Of a stretch of DNA of 64,000 bases, positions 8,965 through 17,985 are shown piece by piece. Source of the DNA: LSUCC0057 sp048549915 (lineage in GTDB: Bacteria; Pseudomonadota; Gammaproteobacteria; Pseudomonadales; Porticoccaceae). The position numbers and the translations under genes are program-made. Below the pieces are notes generated by a model, which was not told the origin of the DNA, made no database searches, and saw only the letters and a program-made list of their open reading frames with translations. Location: positions 62,001 through 126,000 of the forward strand of contig JBLYYE010000010.1 in assembly GCA_048549915.1 (NCBI GenBank). The letters run 5' to 3'. Positions within the stretch are counted from its first letter, which is position 1. Each line of letters opens with the position of its first letter.

Positions 8965-9083
8965 AGCGTTATCGGCGCCCTCAATAATAAGTATGCAATT
9001 ATCCCACCGGCCGGAGCTAATGCAATAGCGGCGCTATTGAACTAAAATTGCATTTTAAATTTACGCTCTTACAAGGAAGCCCC

Positions 9084-10346
9084 ATGGCCAAAATGAATGC
9101 GTTTTACGCTCAATCAGGTGGTGTTACCGCCGTTATTAACGCATCGGCCGCCGGGGTGATTGAAGCCGCCCGGGAGCACAAAGACAAAATTGGCAAGGTC
9201 TACGCTGGCCTCAACGGCATAGTCGGCGCGCTGCAAGAAGAGCTCATCGACACCAGCAAAGAGAGTGTCAGCACCATTAAAGCGTTGCGCCACACCCCCT
9301 CTGGTGCATTTGGTTCGTGCCGCTACAAGCTCAAGGGTTTTGACGAAAACCAAGCGGAGTACGAACGTCTTATCGATGTCTTTCGCGCCCACAATATCGG
9401 CTACTTTTTCTACAACGGCGGCGGTGATTCGGCAGATACTTGTTTAAAAGTAGCGCAGATGTCACACAAGATGGGGTTCCCCATCCAAGCCATCCATATC
9501 CCCAAGACCGTCGACAACGATCTGCCGTTTACCGATTGCAGCCCGGGCTTTGGCTCGGTAGCCAAGTATGTCGCCGTCTCCACCAAAGAGGCGAGCATGG
9601 ATGTCGCATCGATGGCGCGCTCGTCGACCAAAGTATTTATTTTGGAAGTGATGGGGCGTCACGCCGGTTGGATTGCCGCGGCTAGCGCACTGGCTGCTGA
9701 ACAGGCGGGGGATCCGCCCCATATTATTCTGCTCCCCGAGGTACCGTTTGAACGCGACCGATTTATCGCCGAAGTCGAACGCTGCGTTAACGAGCACGGC
9801 TACTGTGTCATTGTCGCCTCGGAAGGGGCGCAGTATAAGGATGGCGCCATGCTGGCCGGCTCTATTCACAAAGACGCCTTCGGCCACCAACAACTGGGCG
9901 GAGTGGCGCCGACGCTGGCGAGCATGATCAAAAAGGCACTCGGTTACAAATATCACTGGGCACTGGCCGACTATCTGCAGCGCGCTGCTCGCCATATCGC
10001 CTCTAAAACTGATGTCGAGCAAGCCTATGCTGTCGGCCGCGCGGCGGTTGATAAGGCGCTGGCCGGAAAACATTCGATCATGGTCACTATTGAGCGCAAA
10101 GAGAGCGCTCGCTACGGCTGGACAATTGGCGAGGCGCCGTTGGATAAGGTCGCCAACGTCGAGAAAAAAATGCCGCGCAGTTTTATCAGCAAAGATGGCT
10201 ACGGCATCACAGCCAAAGGTCGCGCCTACCTAGCCCCGCTCATTGAAGGTGAGGACTACCCGCCCTACAAAAACGGCATACCTCAATACGCCCGCTTGAA
10301 AAAAGTCATGGCCAATAAAAAACTGGATGAAACCTTTGAGGTGTAG
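9084..10346 (+). CDS. pfp: 6-phosphofructokinase, pyrophosphate-dependent type
   Basis: The 420-residue protein phosphorylates fructose 6-phosphate. Two positions point to pyrophosphate rather than ATP as donor: the phosphoryl-binding loop reads NGGGDS with Asp115 where ATP enzymes have Gly, and the PKTVDNDL motif has Lys141 where ATP enzymes have Gly. The substrate motif MGRHAGWIAA is intact. The ATG at 9084 is chosen for the AAGGAA ribosome site; 36 bases of open frame upstream lack one. PPi-type enzymes are reversible and serve both glycolysis and gluconeogenesis. It stands as a single gene before the exporter. Donor preference is inferred from residues only. Confidence 0.88.
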   Translation: MAKMNAFYAQSGGVTAVINASAAGVIEAAREHKDKIGKVYAGLNGIVGALQEELIDTSKESVSTIKALRHTPSGAFGSCRYKLKGFDENQAEYERLIDVFRAHNIGYFFYNGGGDSADTCLKVAQMSHKMGFPIQAIHIPKTVDNDLPFTDCSPGFGSVAKYVAVSTKEASMDVASMARSSTKVFILEVMGRHAGWIAAASALAAEQAGDPPHIILLPEVPFERDRFIAEVERCVNEHGYCVIVASEGAQYKDGAMLAGSIHKDAFGHQQLGGVAPTLASMIKKALGYKYHWALADYLQRAARHIASKTDVEQAYAVGRAAVDKALAGKHSIMVTIERKESARYGWTIGEAPLDKVANVEKKMPRSFISKDGYGITAKGRAYLAPLIEGEDYPPYKNGIPQYARLKKVMANKKLDETFEV

Positions 10347-10433
10347 TGAAAAATTCTCCTGCGCACCCCTGTAGAGAGCCCAACTAGCCTATAATATCAG
10401 CCCAATTTTTGTGGCTGCTAAGGTAGGTCAAAT

Positions 10434-12959
10434 ATGCCCTCACTGTTCACACGACTGATGCAATCTACCGTGCTGCGCTATCCGCGCAGCGCCCTGATAG
10501 CGGTGGCTACACTGACTGTGGCTATGGCGATTGGACTGGGCAACTTTAAAATCGATGCCTCGGCAGACTCGCTCACTCTCGAACACGATGATGCGCTCAA
10601 CTATTACCGAGAAGTGGCAGGCCGCTACGGCAGCAGCGACTTTTTAGTCGTCACTTTTGAGCCCAAACAGGGCGATCTGTTTGACGATGCAAACTTGTCG
10701 TTATTGGGCGAACTGCGCGATGAACTGGCCGCTATTAGCGGTGTCGAGCAAGTGGTATCGATCCTCGACCTGCCGCTGTTGTTTAGCCCCAAAGTGTCGG
10801 TCGGAGATTTGAGCGAACCGCTCAACACCCTGCTCAGTGATGGCGTTGTTCGCAGTGAAGCGCGCGACGAGTTTCTCACCAGCCCACTCTACCGAAATTT
10901 AATTCTCTCCCCCGATGGCACGACCACCGGTGTGCTTGCCACACTCTCGCTAGACAGCCGTTACCTTGAGCTGGTGGGGCTGCGCGACGGGCTGCGCCTA
11001 AAACGCGACACCCAAGGGCTAACCGGCGCCGAGATGGCCGAATTAGAACGAGTGAGCACTGAATTTCTCGACTACCGCACCGCTAAAGCTGAGCGCGATA
11101 AACAGCGAGTCGCCCAAGTGCGCGCCATGATGGCTCCCTACAGCGATAGCGCCACTATCTATCTCGGCGGCCCCGACATGATCACCGCTGATATGATCGA
11201 TTTTATTCGCAGTGATCTAGTGGTATTTGGCAGCGGCATCTTGGCGTTTATCGTACTGACTATGGCGGCCATCTTCCGTCGCTGGCGGTGGATAATCCTA
11301 CCGTTGGCGACCTGTACAGTAACGCTGGTCTCAATGCTCGGGTTCCTGGCTTGGATAGATTGGCGGCTCACCGTTATCTCCTCCAACTTTGTCTCGCTGC
11401 TGCTGATTATCACTCTTGCCCTTACCATCCACCTAGTGGTGCGGTACCGAGAGCTGCACCGCGCCAACAGCGGTTGGGATCAGCTGCAACTGGTGTCAGC
11501 TACCGTAGGGTCGATGGCGCTGCCGTGCCTGTATACGGTCCTCACCACCATTGTCGCTTTCGCGTCACTGGTTGTCAGTGATATTCGCCCGGTCATCGAC
11601 TTTGGCTGGATGATGACTATCGGCATTGCACTGGCACTGCTGCTGACATTCGTCGTCATGCCCGCCGGCATGATGCTTTTGCCCCGCGAAGCCGATATAG
11701 ATGACAGTGACAACTCGGCATCGGTAACGCTGCGCTTTGCCCGCTTTACTGAAAAACGCGGCAATTGGGTGCTGCTAATTTCGGCACTGCTCGCCGCCCT
11801 GGCTGGTTTGGGTATTGGCCAGTTGCAAGTTGAGAACCGTTTTATCGATTATTTCCGCAGCGATACCGAGATTTATCGCGGCATGGAGGTAATCGACTCG
11901 GCGCTCGGAGGTACTACGCCACTGGATATTGTGATCCAGGCTCCCAGCTTTACACAGATTACCGCAGATGATCAGAGCGAAGATCCATTTGGTGAAGACC
12001 CGTTTGGTGAAGACCCGTTTGGTGAAGATCCGTTCGCCGAATCGAACAGCGAACCACAACTCATTGATACCTACTGGTTCACCCGCGCCGGGCTCGCCGA
12101 TTTAGACAAGCTGCACACGTTCCTCGAGAGCCAACCTGAGATTGGCGTAGTCTCCTCGCTGGCGACTTTGAAGCGCGTTGTCGAATCACTGCTCGGACAA
12201 CAGCTCAATGACTTTGAAATCGCCTTTATGCGCAAAAGCCTGAGCCCAGATATCTACCAGCAAATCGTCGCTCCTTATCTTATCGAAGAGCGCAACGAGG
12301 CGCGTATACAGCTGCGCGCCATGGAGACCCAAGGTCAACTGAAACGGGCCGAGCTGCTGGCGCGTATCGATCAGTTCATTGTTGAGGAGCTGGGCTACCG
12401 CAACAACGAGGCGCAATTTACTGGCCTGCTTGTACTCTACAACAACATGCTGCAAAGCCTGTTCAAGTCACAAATTCTCACTCTTGGCGCTGTGTTTATT
12501 GGCATCGTTGCGATGTTCATTGTGTTGTTCCGCTCGCTGTCGATTTCACTGATTGCAATTGTCCCCAACTTCTTAGCTGCCGGCATTGTACTCGGCGGCA
12601 TGGGGCTGGCGCGTATCCCGCTGGATATGATGACGATCACCATTGCTGCCATTACTGTAGGGATTGGCGTCGATCACGCCATCCATTACATCACCCGCTT
12701 CAAACGCGAGTTTGCAGTCGACAATAACTACGTAGCGACTATGTATCGCGCCCATGCCAGCATCGGTAGAGCGCTGTTCTACACCGCCATCACGATAATT
12801 ATCGGCTTCTCTATTTTGGCGTTTTCTAATTTTATCCCGTCGATCTACTTCGGTCTTCTCACTGGGCTGGCGATGATTGCAGCACTATTTGGTTCAATGA
12901 CGCTGCTGCCCAGACTCCTTATTCTCTTTAAGCCTTTTGGCCCAGGAAATCGCTCTTAA
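10434..12959 (+). CDS. RND/MMPL-family exporter
   Basis: An 841-residue inner-membrane protein with the HAE/MMPL layout: one helix near residues 17-37, a periplasmic loop, five helices at about 265-415, a further helix near 445-465, a second periplasmic loop to about 680, and a closing set of helices at about 685-835. The MMPL-like ITVGIGVDHAIHYITRF motif lies in the last block, near residue 740. Relatives export lipids, hopanoids or hydrophobic compounds. The second loop contains four copies of an EDPFG-type pentapeptide (residues 516-535). The stop is followed immediately by the uup start, so the two genes are likely co-transcribed. The substrate is unknown. Confidence 0.88.
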   Translation: MPSLFTRLMQSTVLRYPRSALIAVATLTVAMAIGLGNFKIDASADSLTLEHDDALNYYREVAGRYGSSDFLVVTFEPKQGDLFDDANLSLLGELRDELAAISGVEQVVSILDLPLLFSPKVSVGDLSEPLNTLLSDGVVRSEARDEFLTSPLYRNLILSPDGTTTGVLATLSLDSRYLELVGLRDGLRLKRDTQGLTGAEMAELERVSTEFLDYRTAKAERDKQRVAQVRAMMAPYSDSATIYLGGPDMITADMIDFIRSDLVVFGSGILAFIVLTMAAIFRRWRWIILPLATCTVTLVSMLGFLAWIDWRLTVISSNFVSLLLIITLALTIHLVVRYRELHRANSGWDQLQLVSATVGSMALPCLYTVLTTIVAFASLVVSDIRPVIDFGWMMTIGIALALLLTFVVMPAGMMLLPREADIDDSDNSASVTLRFARFTEKRGNWVLLISALLAALAGLGIGQLQVENRFIDYFRSDTEIYRGMEVIDSALGGTTPLDIVIQAPSFTQITADDQSEDPFGEDPFGEDPFGEDPFAESNSEPQLIDTYWFTRAGLADLDKLHTFLESQPEIGVVSSLATLKRVVESLLGQQLNDFEIAFMRKSLSPDIYQQIVAPYLIEERNEARIQLRAMETQGQLKRAELLARIDQFIVEELGYRNNEAQFTGLLVLYNNMLQSLFKSQILTLGAVFIGIVAMFIVLFRSLSISLIAIVPNFLAAGIVLGGMGLARIPLDMMTITIAAITVGIGVDHAIHYITRFKREFAVDNNYVATMYRAHASIGRALFYTAITIIIGFSILAFSNFIPSIYFGLLTGLAMIAALFGSMTLLPRLLILFKPFGPGNRS
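11979..12038 (+). repeat. four tandem 15-bp units encoding (E-D-P-F-G/A) in the exporter loop
   Basis: Units lie at 11979-11993, 11994-12008, 12009-12023 and 12024-12038. Units 2 and 3 are identical at the DNA level; units 1 and 4 differ by a few bases, with the last ending Phe-Ala. The array is in frame and falls in the second periplasmic loop of the MMPL protein. Confidence 0.95.
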
Positions 12960-14861
12960 ATGTCTCTTCTCAATCTCAACGATGTCACTATCAGTTATGG
13001 CCAACCACCGCTTATCGACGGTATTACCTTGTCAATTGAGCGCGGCGAACGGGTCTGCCTAATCGGCCGCAACGGCGCCGGCAAGTCGACTCTACTCAAA
13101 GTCATTGTTGGCCAGATACAACCGGATGAGGGCGTGCGCAAAGTTGAAGAGGGGCTGGTTGTCGCACAGCTTGAACAGCAGGTACCCATCGGCTTAACCG
13201 GTTCGGTTTTTGATGTGATTGCCGCCGGGCTCGGCGAGCAGGGCGAACTGCTCAAACGCTACCATACCCTCACCCACGCTATGGCTGAGGGTGATTTTAG
13301 TGACGCCACTATGGCTGCTCTTGAGCGCTGCCAAAGTGCCCTAGATGACTGTGACGGCTGGGATACCAACCAACGCGTTGAGTCTATTATTACTAAAATG
13401 GAGCTCGACGCCGAGGCGGATATCGATGCACTCTCCGGCGGCTACAAGCGCCGCGTGCTGCTGGCGCGCGCATTGGTACGCAACCCCGATCTGCTCTTAT
13501 TGGATGAGCCAACTAACCACTTAGACATTGAGGCGATTGGCTGGATCGAACAATTTTTACTCAACTGGCACGGGTCGCTGCTGTTTATCAGCCACGATCG
13601 CCAGTTCATGGAAAATCTCGCCACTCGCTTCATCGAGATAGATAGAGGCCAGTTGCGGCAGTTTGATTGCAACTACGCCACCTACTTAGTGCGCAAAGAG
13701 GAGCAGCTCGAAACCGAAGCTAAGCAGCAAGCTCTGTTCGATAAACGGTTATCTGAAGAGGAGCGCTGGATACGCCAAGGCATCAAAGCCCGCCGTACCC
13801 GCAACGAGGGCCGCGTGCGCGCCCTCGAAGAGATGCGCCGCGAACACGCCGAACGCCGCAAGGTAACCGGCTCGGCCAAAATGGCCATTCAGGATGGCAG
13901 CCGCTCCGGCAAGTTGGTCAGTGAAGTTAACGACATCACCATCAAGTTTGGCGACAAAATCATTGCCGATGGCTTCTCCACGCTGATTCAGCGCGGCGAT
14001 AAAATTGGTCTCATAGGCCGCAACGGCGTGGGCAAAACTACACTGCTCAAAGCTATCTTGGGGGAGCTCACCCCCAGTAGTGGTTCGGTTCGCACTGGTC
14101 ACAATTTACAGATCGCTTACTTTGACCAGTACCGCGCTGCACTAGATGAAGAGCGCAGCGTCCAGGACAGCGTTGCCGATGGCCGCGACATGCTCGATAT
14201 CGGTGGCAAACAGCGCCATGTCATCAGCTATCTACAAGATTTTCTCTTCGATCCCAAACGCTGTCGCCAGCCGGTAAGTGCACTCTCTGGCGGTGAGCGC
14301 AACCGCTTGCTGCTCGCCAAGCTGTTCGCTCAGCCATCTAACTTACTGGTGCTCGATGAACCGACCAACGATTTAGATATCGACACGCTCGACCTGCTCG
14401 AGGAGCTACTAATCAACTACCCCGGCACACTTCTTTTAGTCAGCCACGATCGCGCCTTTATCAACAATGTTGTCACCAGCAGTATCGTCTTTGAGGGCAC
14501 TGCCGAACAGCCGGGTCTGATCAATGAGTATGTGGGCGGCTATGACGACTGGCTGCGACAACGAGATTACGCATCAGCCGCTACTGCTGTGCCAACAGAA
14601 AAAAAGAAGCCAGCGGTGACTGCAGCTGCGGCGCAAACCAAGCCGACCAAGCGCTCTTACAAAGAACAGCGTGAGCTAGACAGTTTGCCGCAAGAGATAG
14701 AGCAAGCGGAGACGCTGATTGAGCAGCTCGGCGAAACGATGTCGAGCAGTGATTTCTACCAACAACCACGGGAAAAAATTACCGATATCGAAGCTCAACT
14801 CAGCGCCGCTCAAGCCAAACTGGACGCGCTCTTTCAACGTTGGAGTGAGCTCGAGCCTTGA
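12960..14861 (+). CDS. uup: ABC-F ATPase Uup
   Basis: A 633-residue soluble protein with two ABC cassettes and no membrane part. The first has GRNGAGKSTLL near residue 37, signature LSGGYKRRV and Walker B LLLLDEPTNHLD; the second has GRNGVGKTTLL near residue 350, LSGGERNRL and VLDEPTNDLD. Between them lies the charged ABC-F linker, and the last 70 residues form a coiled coil (from KRSYKEQREL to the end), the DNA-binding tail that separates Uup from other ABC-F proteins. Uup acts on ribosomes and affects transposon excision and replication intermediates. Its ATG at 12960 follows the exporter stop with no gap. Confidence 0.93.
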   Translation: MSLLNLNDVTISYGQPPLIDGITLSIERGERVCLIGRNGAGKSTLLKVIVGQIQPDEGVRKVEEGLVVAQLEQQVPIGLTGSVFDVIAAGLGEQGELLKRYHTLTHAMAEGDFSDATMAALERCQSALDDCDGWDTNQRVESIITKMELDAEADIDALSGGYKRRVLLARALVRNPDLLLLDEPTNHLDIEAIGWIEQFLLNWHGSLLFISHDRQFMENLATRFIEIDRGQLRQFDCNYATYLVRKEEQLETEAKQQALFDKRLSEEERWIRQGIKARRTRNEGRVRALEEMRREHAERRKVTGSAKMAIQDGSRSGKLVSEVNDITIKFGDKIIADGFSTLIQRGDKIGLIGRNGVGKTTLLKAILGELTPSSGSVRTGHNLQIAYFDQYRAALDEERSVQDSVADGRDMLDIGGKQRHVISYLQDFLFDPKRCRQPVSALSGGERNRLLLAKLFAQPSNLLVLDEPTNDLDIDTLDLLEELLINYPGTLLLVSHDRAFINNVVTSSIVFEGTAEQPGLINEYVGGYDDWLRQRDYASAATAVPTEKKKPAVTAAAAQTKPTKRSYKEQRELDSLPQEIEQAETLIEQLGETMSSSDFYQQPREKITDIEAQLSAAQAKLDALFQRWSELEP

Positions 14862-14923
14862 TCAAAACGCGACATCAATAAATTGCTGTTCTACACTTTA
14901 ACGATTATTTTTTGGAGCTAAAA

Positions 14924-16468
14924 ATGTCTGAACACACTGCCAGCCCTACCGTTTTAATCATTCTCGATGGCTTTGGCCACCGCGAAGACAACGATAACAA
15001 CGCCATTGCCAATGCTCATGCCCCTTTTTGGCAGTCACTGTGGGCAGAGTGTCCTCGCACCACCATCGCCACGTCAGGCATGGCGGTTGGCCTTCCCGAA
15101 GGGCAGATGGGCAATTCAGAGGTGGGCCATATGACCCTAGGCGCCGGGCGAGTGGTCTATCAGAATTTTACCCGCATCAACAAAGCCATTACCGATGGTG
15201 ACTTTCAAACTAACTCGGTCTACTGCCATGCCATCGATACCGCGGTAGCTAACGATCGCGCTGTTCATGTTATGGGGCTGCTATCACCCGGCGGTGTCCA
15301 CAGTCACGAGCAACACCTTCTGGCTATGATTGAGATGGCTGCTGCGCGCGGTGCGACAAAAATCTATCTGCACGCTTTTTTGGATGGCCGCGACTGCCCA
15401 CCGCGCAGTGCTGAACCCAGCCTCAAAAAAGCTGAAGAGCTATTTGCCAAGCTCGGCTGCGGGCGTATCGCATCGGTTTGCGGGCGCTTTTATGCAATGG
15501 ATCGCGACAACCGTTGGGAGCGCGTCAGCCAAGCTTACCGTCTTCTCACACAAGGGCAGTGCGAGCAGCCGGCCAACAGTGCACAAGAGGCCTTAGAGAG
15601 CGCTTACCAGCGCAATGAGAACGACGAGTTCGTCGCCGCCACCGCTATTTTAGACAGCCAAGGCAATTCCGCTTTTATTGAAGACGGCGATGCAGTCTTG
15701 TTTATGAACTTCCGACCCGATCGCGCCCGCCAGCTCGCCCACTGCTTTACCGATGCTACTTTTTCCGGCTTTGAGCGCCCGGTAGTCCGCCAACTGAGCA
15801 GCTTTGTCCAGACCACTCAGTATGAAGACTCTATCCCCGCACCGATTGCCTTCCCGCCCGAAGAGCTCATCAACAGCTTCGGTGAAGTATTGGCGAACAG
15901 CGGCAAACGCCAACTGCGTATCGCCGAGACAGAGAAGTACGCGCATGTCACGTTTTTCTTTAGCGGCGGCCAAGAGGCACTTTACCCGGGAGAAAAGCGA
16001 GAATTAATCGCTTCACCTCAAGTGGAAACTTACGATTTACAACCAGAAATGAGCGCCCCTGAGGTGACTGAAAAATTAGTCGCAGCCATTCGCAGCGGTG
16101 ACTTTGATGCGATTGTCTGCAACTACGCCAACTGTGATCAGGTCGGCCACACCGGCTCTTATCCGGCCGCTGTGAAGGCGGTAGAAGCCGTCGATGAAGC
16201 GCTGCGAGAAGTGATCAGCGCGCTGCGCGAAGTCGGTGGGCAAGCGCTGATTACCGCAGATCACGGTAATGTCGAGTCCATGTATGACGCTGAGAATGAT
16301 CAGCCACATACACAACATACCACCCTGCCAGTGCCTCTGGTCTATGTGGGCCCTCGTCAACAGCCCCTGTCAGCGGGGGGCTCTCTCGCCGACATAGCAC
16401 CGACGCTTCTCGATTTGATGGGTGTTGTTCAGCCCAGTGAGATGAGCGGGCGCACCTTATTAGGCTAA
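14924..16468 (+). CDS. gpmI: 2,3-bisphosphoglycerate-independent phosphoglycerate mutase
   Basis: GpmI interconverts 3- and 2-phosphoglycerate using two Mn ions and a phosphoserine. With the ATG at 14924 (GGAGC six bases upstream) the protein has 514 residues, the normal length. It shows the alkaline-phosphatase fold: LIILDGFGHRED at residues 11-22, the phosphoserine in MGNSEVGHM (Ser65), the GVHSHEQH loop, NFRPDRARQ, and the late metal motif TADHGNVE plus THT-like QHTTLPVP. It heads a gpmI-envC-ctpA run that is common in pseudomonad-type genomes. A TTG at 14912 is in frame but overlaps the ribosome site. Confidence 0.96.
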   Translation: MSEHTASPTVLIILDGFGHREDNDNNAIANAHAPFWQSLWAECPRTTIATSGMAVGLPEGQMGNSEVGHMTLGAGRVVYQNFTRINKAITDGDFQTNSVYCHAIDTAVANDRAVHVMGLLSPGGVHSHEQHLLAMIEMAAARGATKIYLHAFLDGRDCPPRSAEPSLKKAEELFAKLGCGRIASVCGRFYAMDRDNRWERVSQAYRLLTQGQCEQPANSAQEALESAYQRNENDEFVAATAILDSQGNSAFIEDGDAVLFMNFRPDRARQLAHCFTDATFSGFERPVVRQLSSFVQTTQYEDSIPAPIAFPPEELINSFGEVLANSGKRQLRIAETEKYAHVTFFFSGGQEALYPGEKRELIASPQVETYDLQPEMSAPEVTEKLVAAIRSGDFDAIVCNYANCDQVGHTGSYPAAVKAVEAVDEALREVISALREVGGQALITADHGNVESMYDAENDQPHTQHTTLPVPLVYVGPRQQPLSAGGSLADIAPTLLDLMGVVQPSEMSGRTLLG

Positions 16469-16470
16469 AC

Positions 16471-17607
16471 GTGTCAGGCCAAACCGCACCCACGTTATTG
16501 CTTTGGGCACTGCTGCTGGTCAGTTTTGGCGTCGCCATGCAGAGCTATGCCCAATCAAATCAAAGCCAGCAACTGGAGGCTTTGAGTGTTGAAATCGCCG
16601 CTCTGGAAGAACGCCTCACTGCGCAGAGCAGTGATTTAAGCGCACTGCAGCAGCAACTCAAAGCACTGGCGCGCGAACAGAATCTGTTGGCTCAAAATCG
16701 CCGCAGTCTAGCTGTCGACATCCGCGACAATAACAACCAACTGAAAAAACTCAACCAGACTGAGCTCGAGCTCAATCGACGTGTTGCACAGCAACGCCAA
16801 GAGGCGGCCGTGGTTATTGCTGCACACTACAAACTCGGTCGGCAACCACAGCTCAAACTGCTGTTAAACCATCAGCAACACACGACTGTTAAACGTCATC
16901 TGGCCTACTACCGCTATTTAGTCACTGCACGCTATACCCTACTGCAAGCGCTCAATCGCGATCTCATACAACTGACCTCAGTACACAGCCAACTGCGTCA
17001 GAAACTCCAACAACTCCAAGCCTCTCAGCGCGAACATCAAAAAATTGAGACCCAACTCAAGCAATCTGTCGCCAAACAACAACAGCGCAGCCGCCAACTG
17101 AGCCAACAGATAAATTCACAGCGCGGCCAACTCAGTGCACTCCAAGAGCAGCGCCAACAGTTAGAAGCGATCATAAAAGAGGCGGCCAAACGCCGAGCTC
17201 CCCGCCTGCCAAGTAAGCCCTTGGCCGAGCTCAAAGGCTCTCTACCCAAGCCTGCTCCAGGACGCCTTCTGCACCGTTTTGGTGAGCGGCGCGATGATCA
17301 ACTGCGCTGGCAGGGTTGGTTAATTGATGCGCGCCGCGGCGATCCCATCAAAACGATCCATGCTGGCCGTGTTGTCTATGCTGATTATTTGCGCGGCTAT
17401 GGCCTGCTTGTTATTGTTGAGCACGATGAGCGGACTCTTAGCCTGTACGCTCACAACAGTGAGCTCAGCGTAGAGCAAGGCGATCAAATCCCCGCAAAGT
17501 CGGTGATCGCGTACGCCGGCGACAGCGGTGAAGCGATTGGCAATGCGCTCTACTTTGAACTGCGTCACAATGGCTTACCGGTTGATCCAGCAGAGTGGTT
17601 GCGATGA
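16471..17607 (+). CDS. envC: EnvC-like murein hydrolase activator
   Basis: This 378-residue protein begins with GTG at 16471, two bases after gpmI. It has a signal peptide (LLLWALLLVSFGVAMQSYAQ), a long glutamine-rich coiled coil over residues about 30-230, and a C-terminal LytM domain from about residue 265. The LytM metal ligands are altered: the HxxxD position reads W-L-I-D with no histidine, and the late motif is LYFELRHNG rather than an HFEIR type, as expected for EnvC, which has no hydrolase activity and instead switches on AmiA/AmiB amidases at the division site. The next gene starts inside its stop codon (ATGA). Confidence 0.9.
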   Translation: MSGQTAPTLLLWALLLVSFGVAMQSYAQSNQSQQLEALSVEIAALEERLTAQSSDLSALQQQLKALAREQNLLAQNRRSLAVDIRDNNNQLKKLNQTELELNRRVAQQRQEAAVVIAAHYKLGRQPQLKLLLNHQQHTTVKRHLAYYRYLVTARYTLLQALNRDLIQLTSVHSQLRQKLQQLQASQREHQKIETQLKQSVAKQQQRSRQLSQQINSQRGQLSALQEQRQQLEAIIKEAAKRRAPRLPSKPLAELKGSLPKPAPGRLLHRFGERRDDQLRWQGWLIDARRGDPIKTIHAGRVVYADYLRGYGLLVIVEHDERTLSLYAHNSELSVEQGDQIPAKSVIAYAGDSGEAIGNALYFELRHNGLPVDPAEWLR

Positions 17608-17858
17608 AAACCCATCTCACAGAAAGTGAACTGAGCCGCGTCATCGAAATGGCGTGGGAAGACCGCACCCCCTTTGAGGCGATCGAGGCGAGCTTTGGCC
17701 TCAGCGAGGCTGAGGTGATTAAATTAATGCGCTCAAATATGAAATTGCGTTCATTTAAACTCTGGCGCGCCAGAGTCAGCGCGCGCAAGACCAAACACAG
17801 AGCTCTGCGCGGCTATACCGTGGGCACGTTCTGCTGCCCAACGCAAAAAATGCGCTAA
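17604..17858 (+). CDS. TIGR03643/DUF2805 family small protein
   Basis: An 84-residue basic protein translated from an ATG that overlaps the envC TGA by 4 bases. It opens with a helical block (LTESELSRVIEMAWEDRTPF) and a helix-turn-helix-looking stretch (AIEASFGLSEAEVIKLMRSNMK), then a strongly basic tail (KLWRARVSARKTKHRAL). The TIGR03643 family is widespread in proteobacteria and its role is not known to me. The HTH look suggests nucleic-acid binding, but this is only an impression. Translational coupling to envC is seen in the sequence. Confidence 0.8.
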   Translation: MKTHLTESELSRVIEMAWEDRTPFEAIEASFGLSEAEVIKLMRSNMKLRSFKLWRARVSARKTKHRALRGYTVGTFCCPTQKMR

Positions 17859-17985
17859 TTCCCCACATTGGTCGCGTTCTAAGCTGTTCCGCCACCAGCC
17901 ATGGGCCTATGCTGTTCTCAGTGGTTGTGTTTTGACCCCTACACCTGCACAACCGTTATCGCTCTACGCGTCGAGGTGCAGCGTT

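Noticed and set aside
9462..10073. 203-codon open frame antisense to the phosphofructokinase
   Set aside because: It mirrors a conserved gene and has no recognisable domain or ribosome site.
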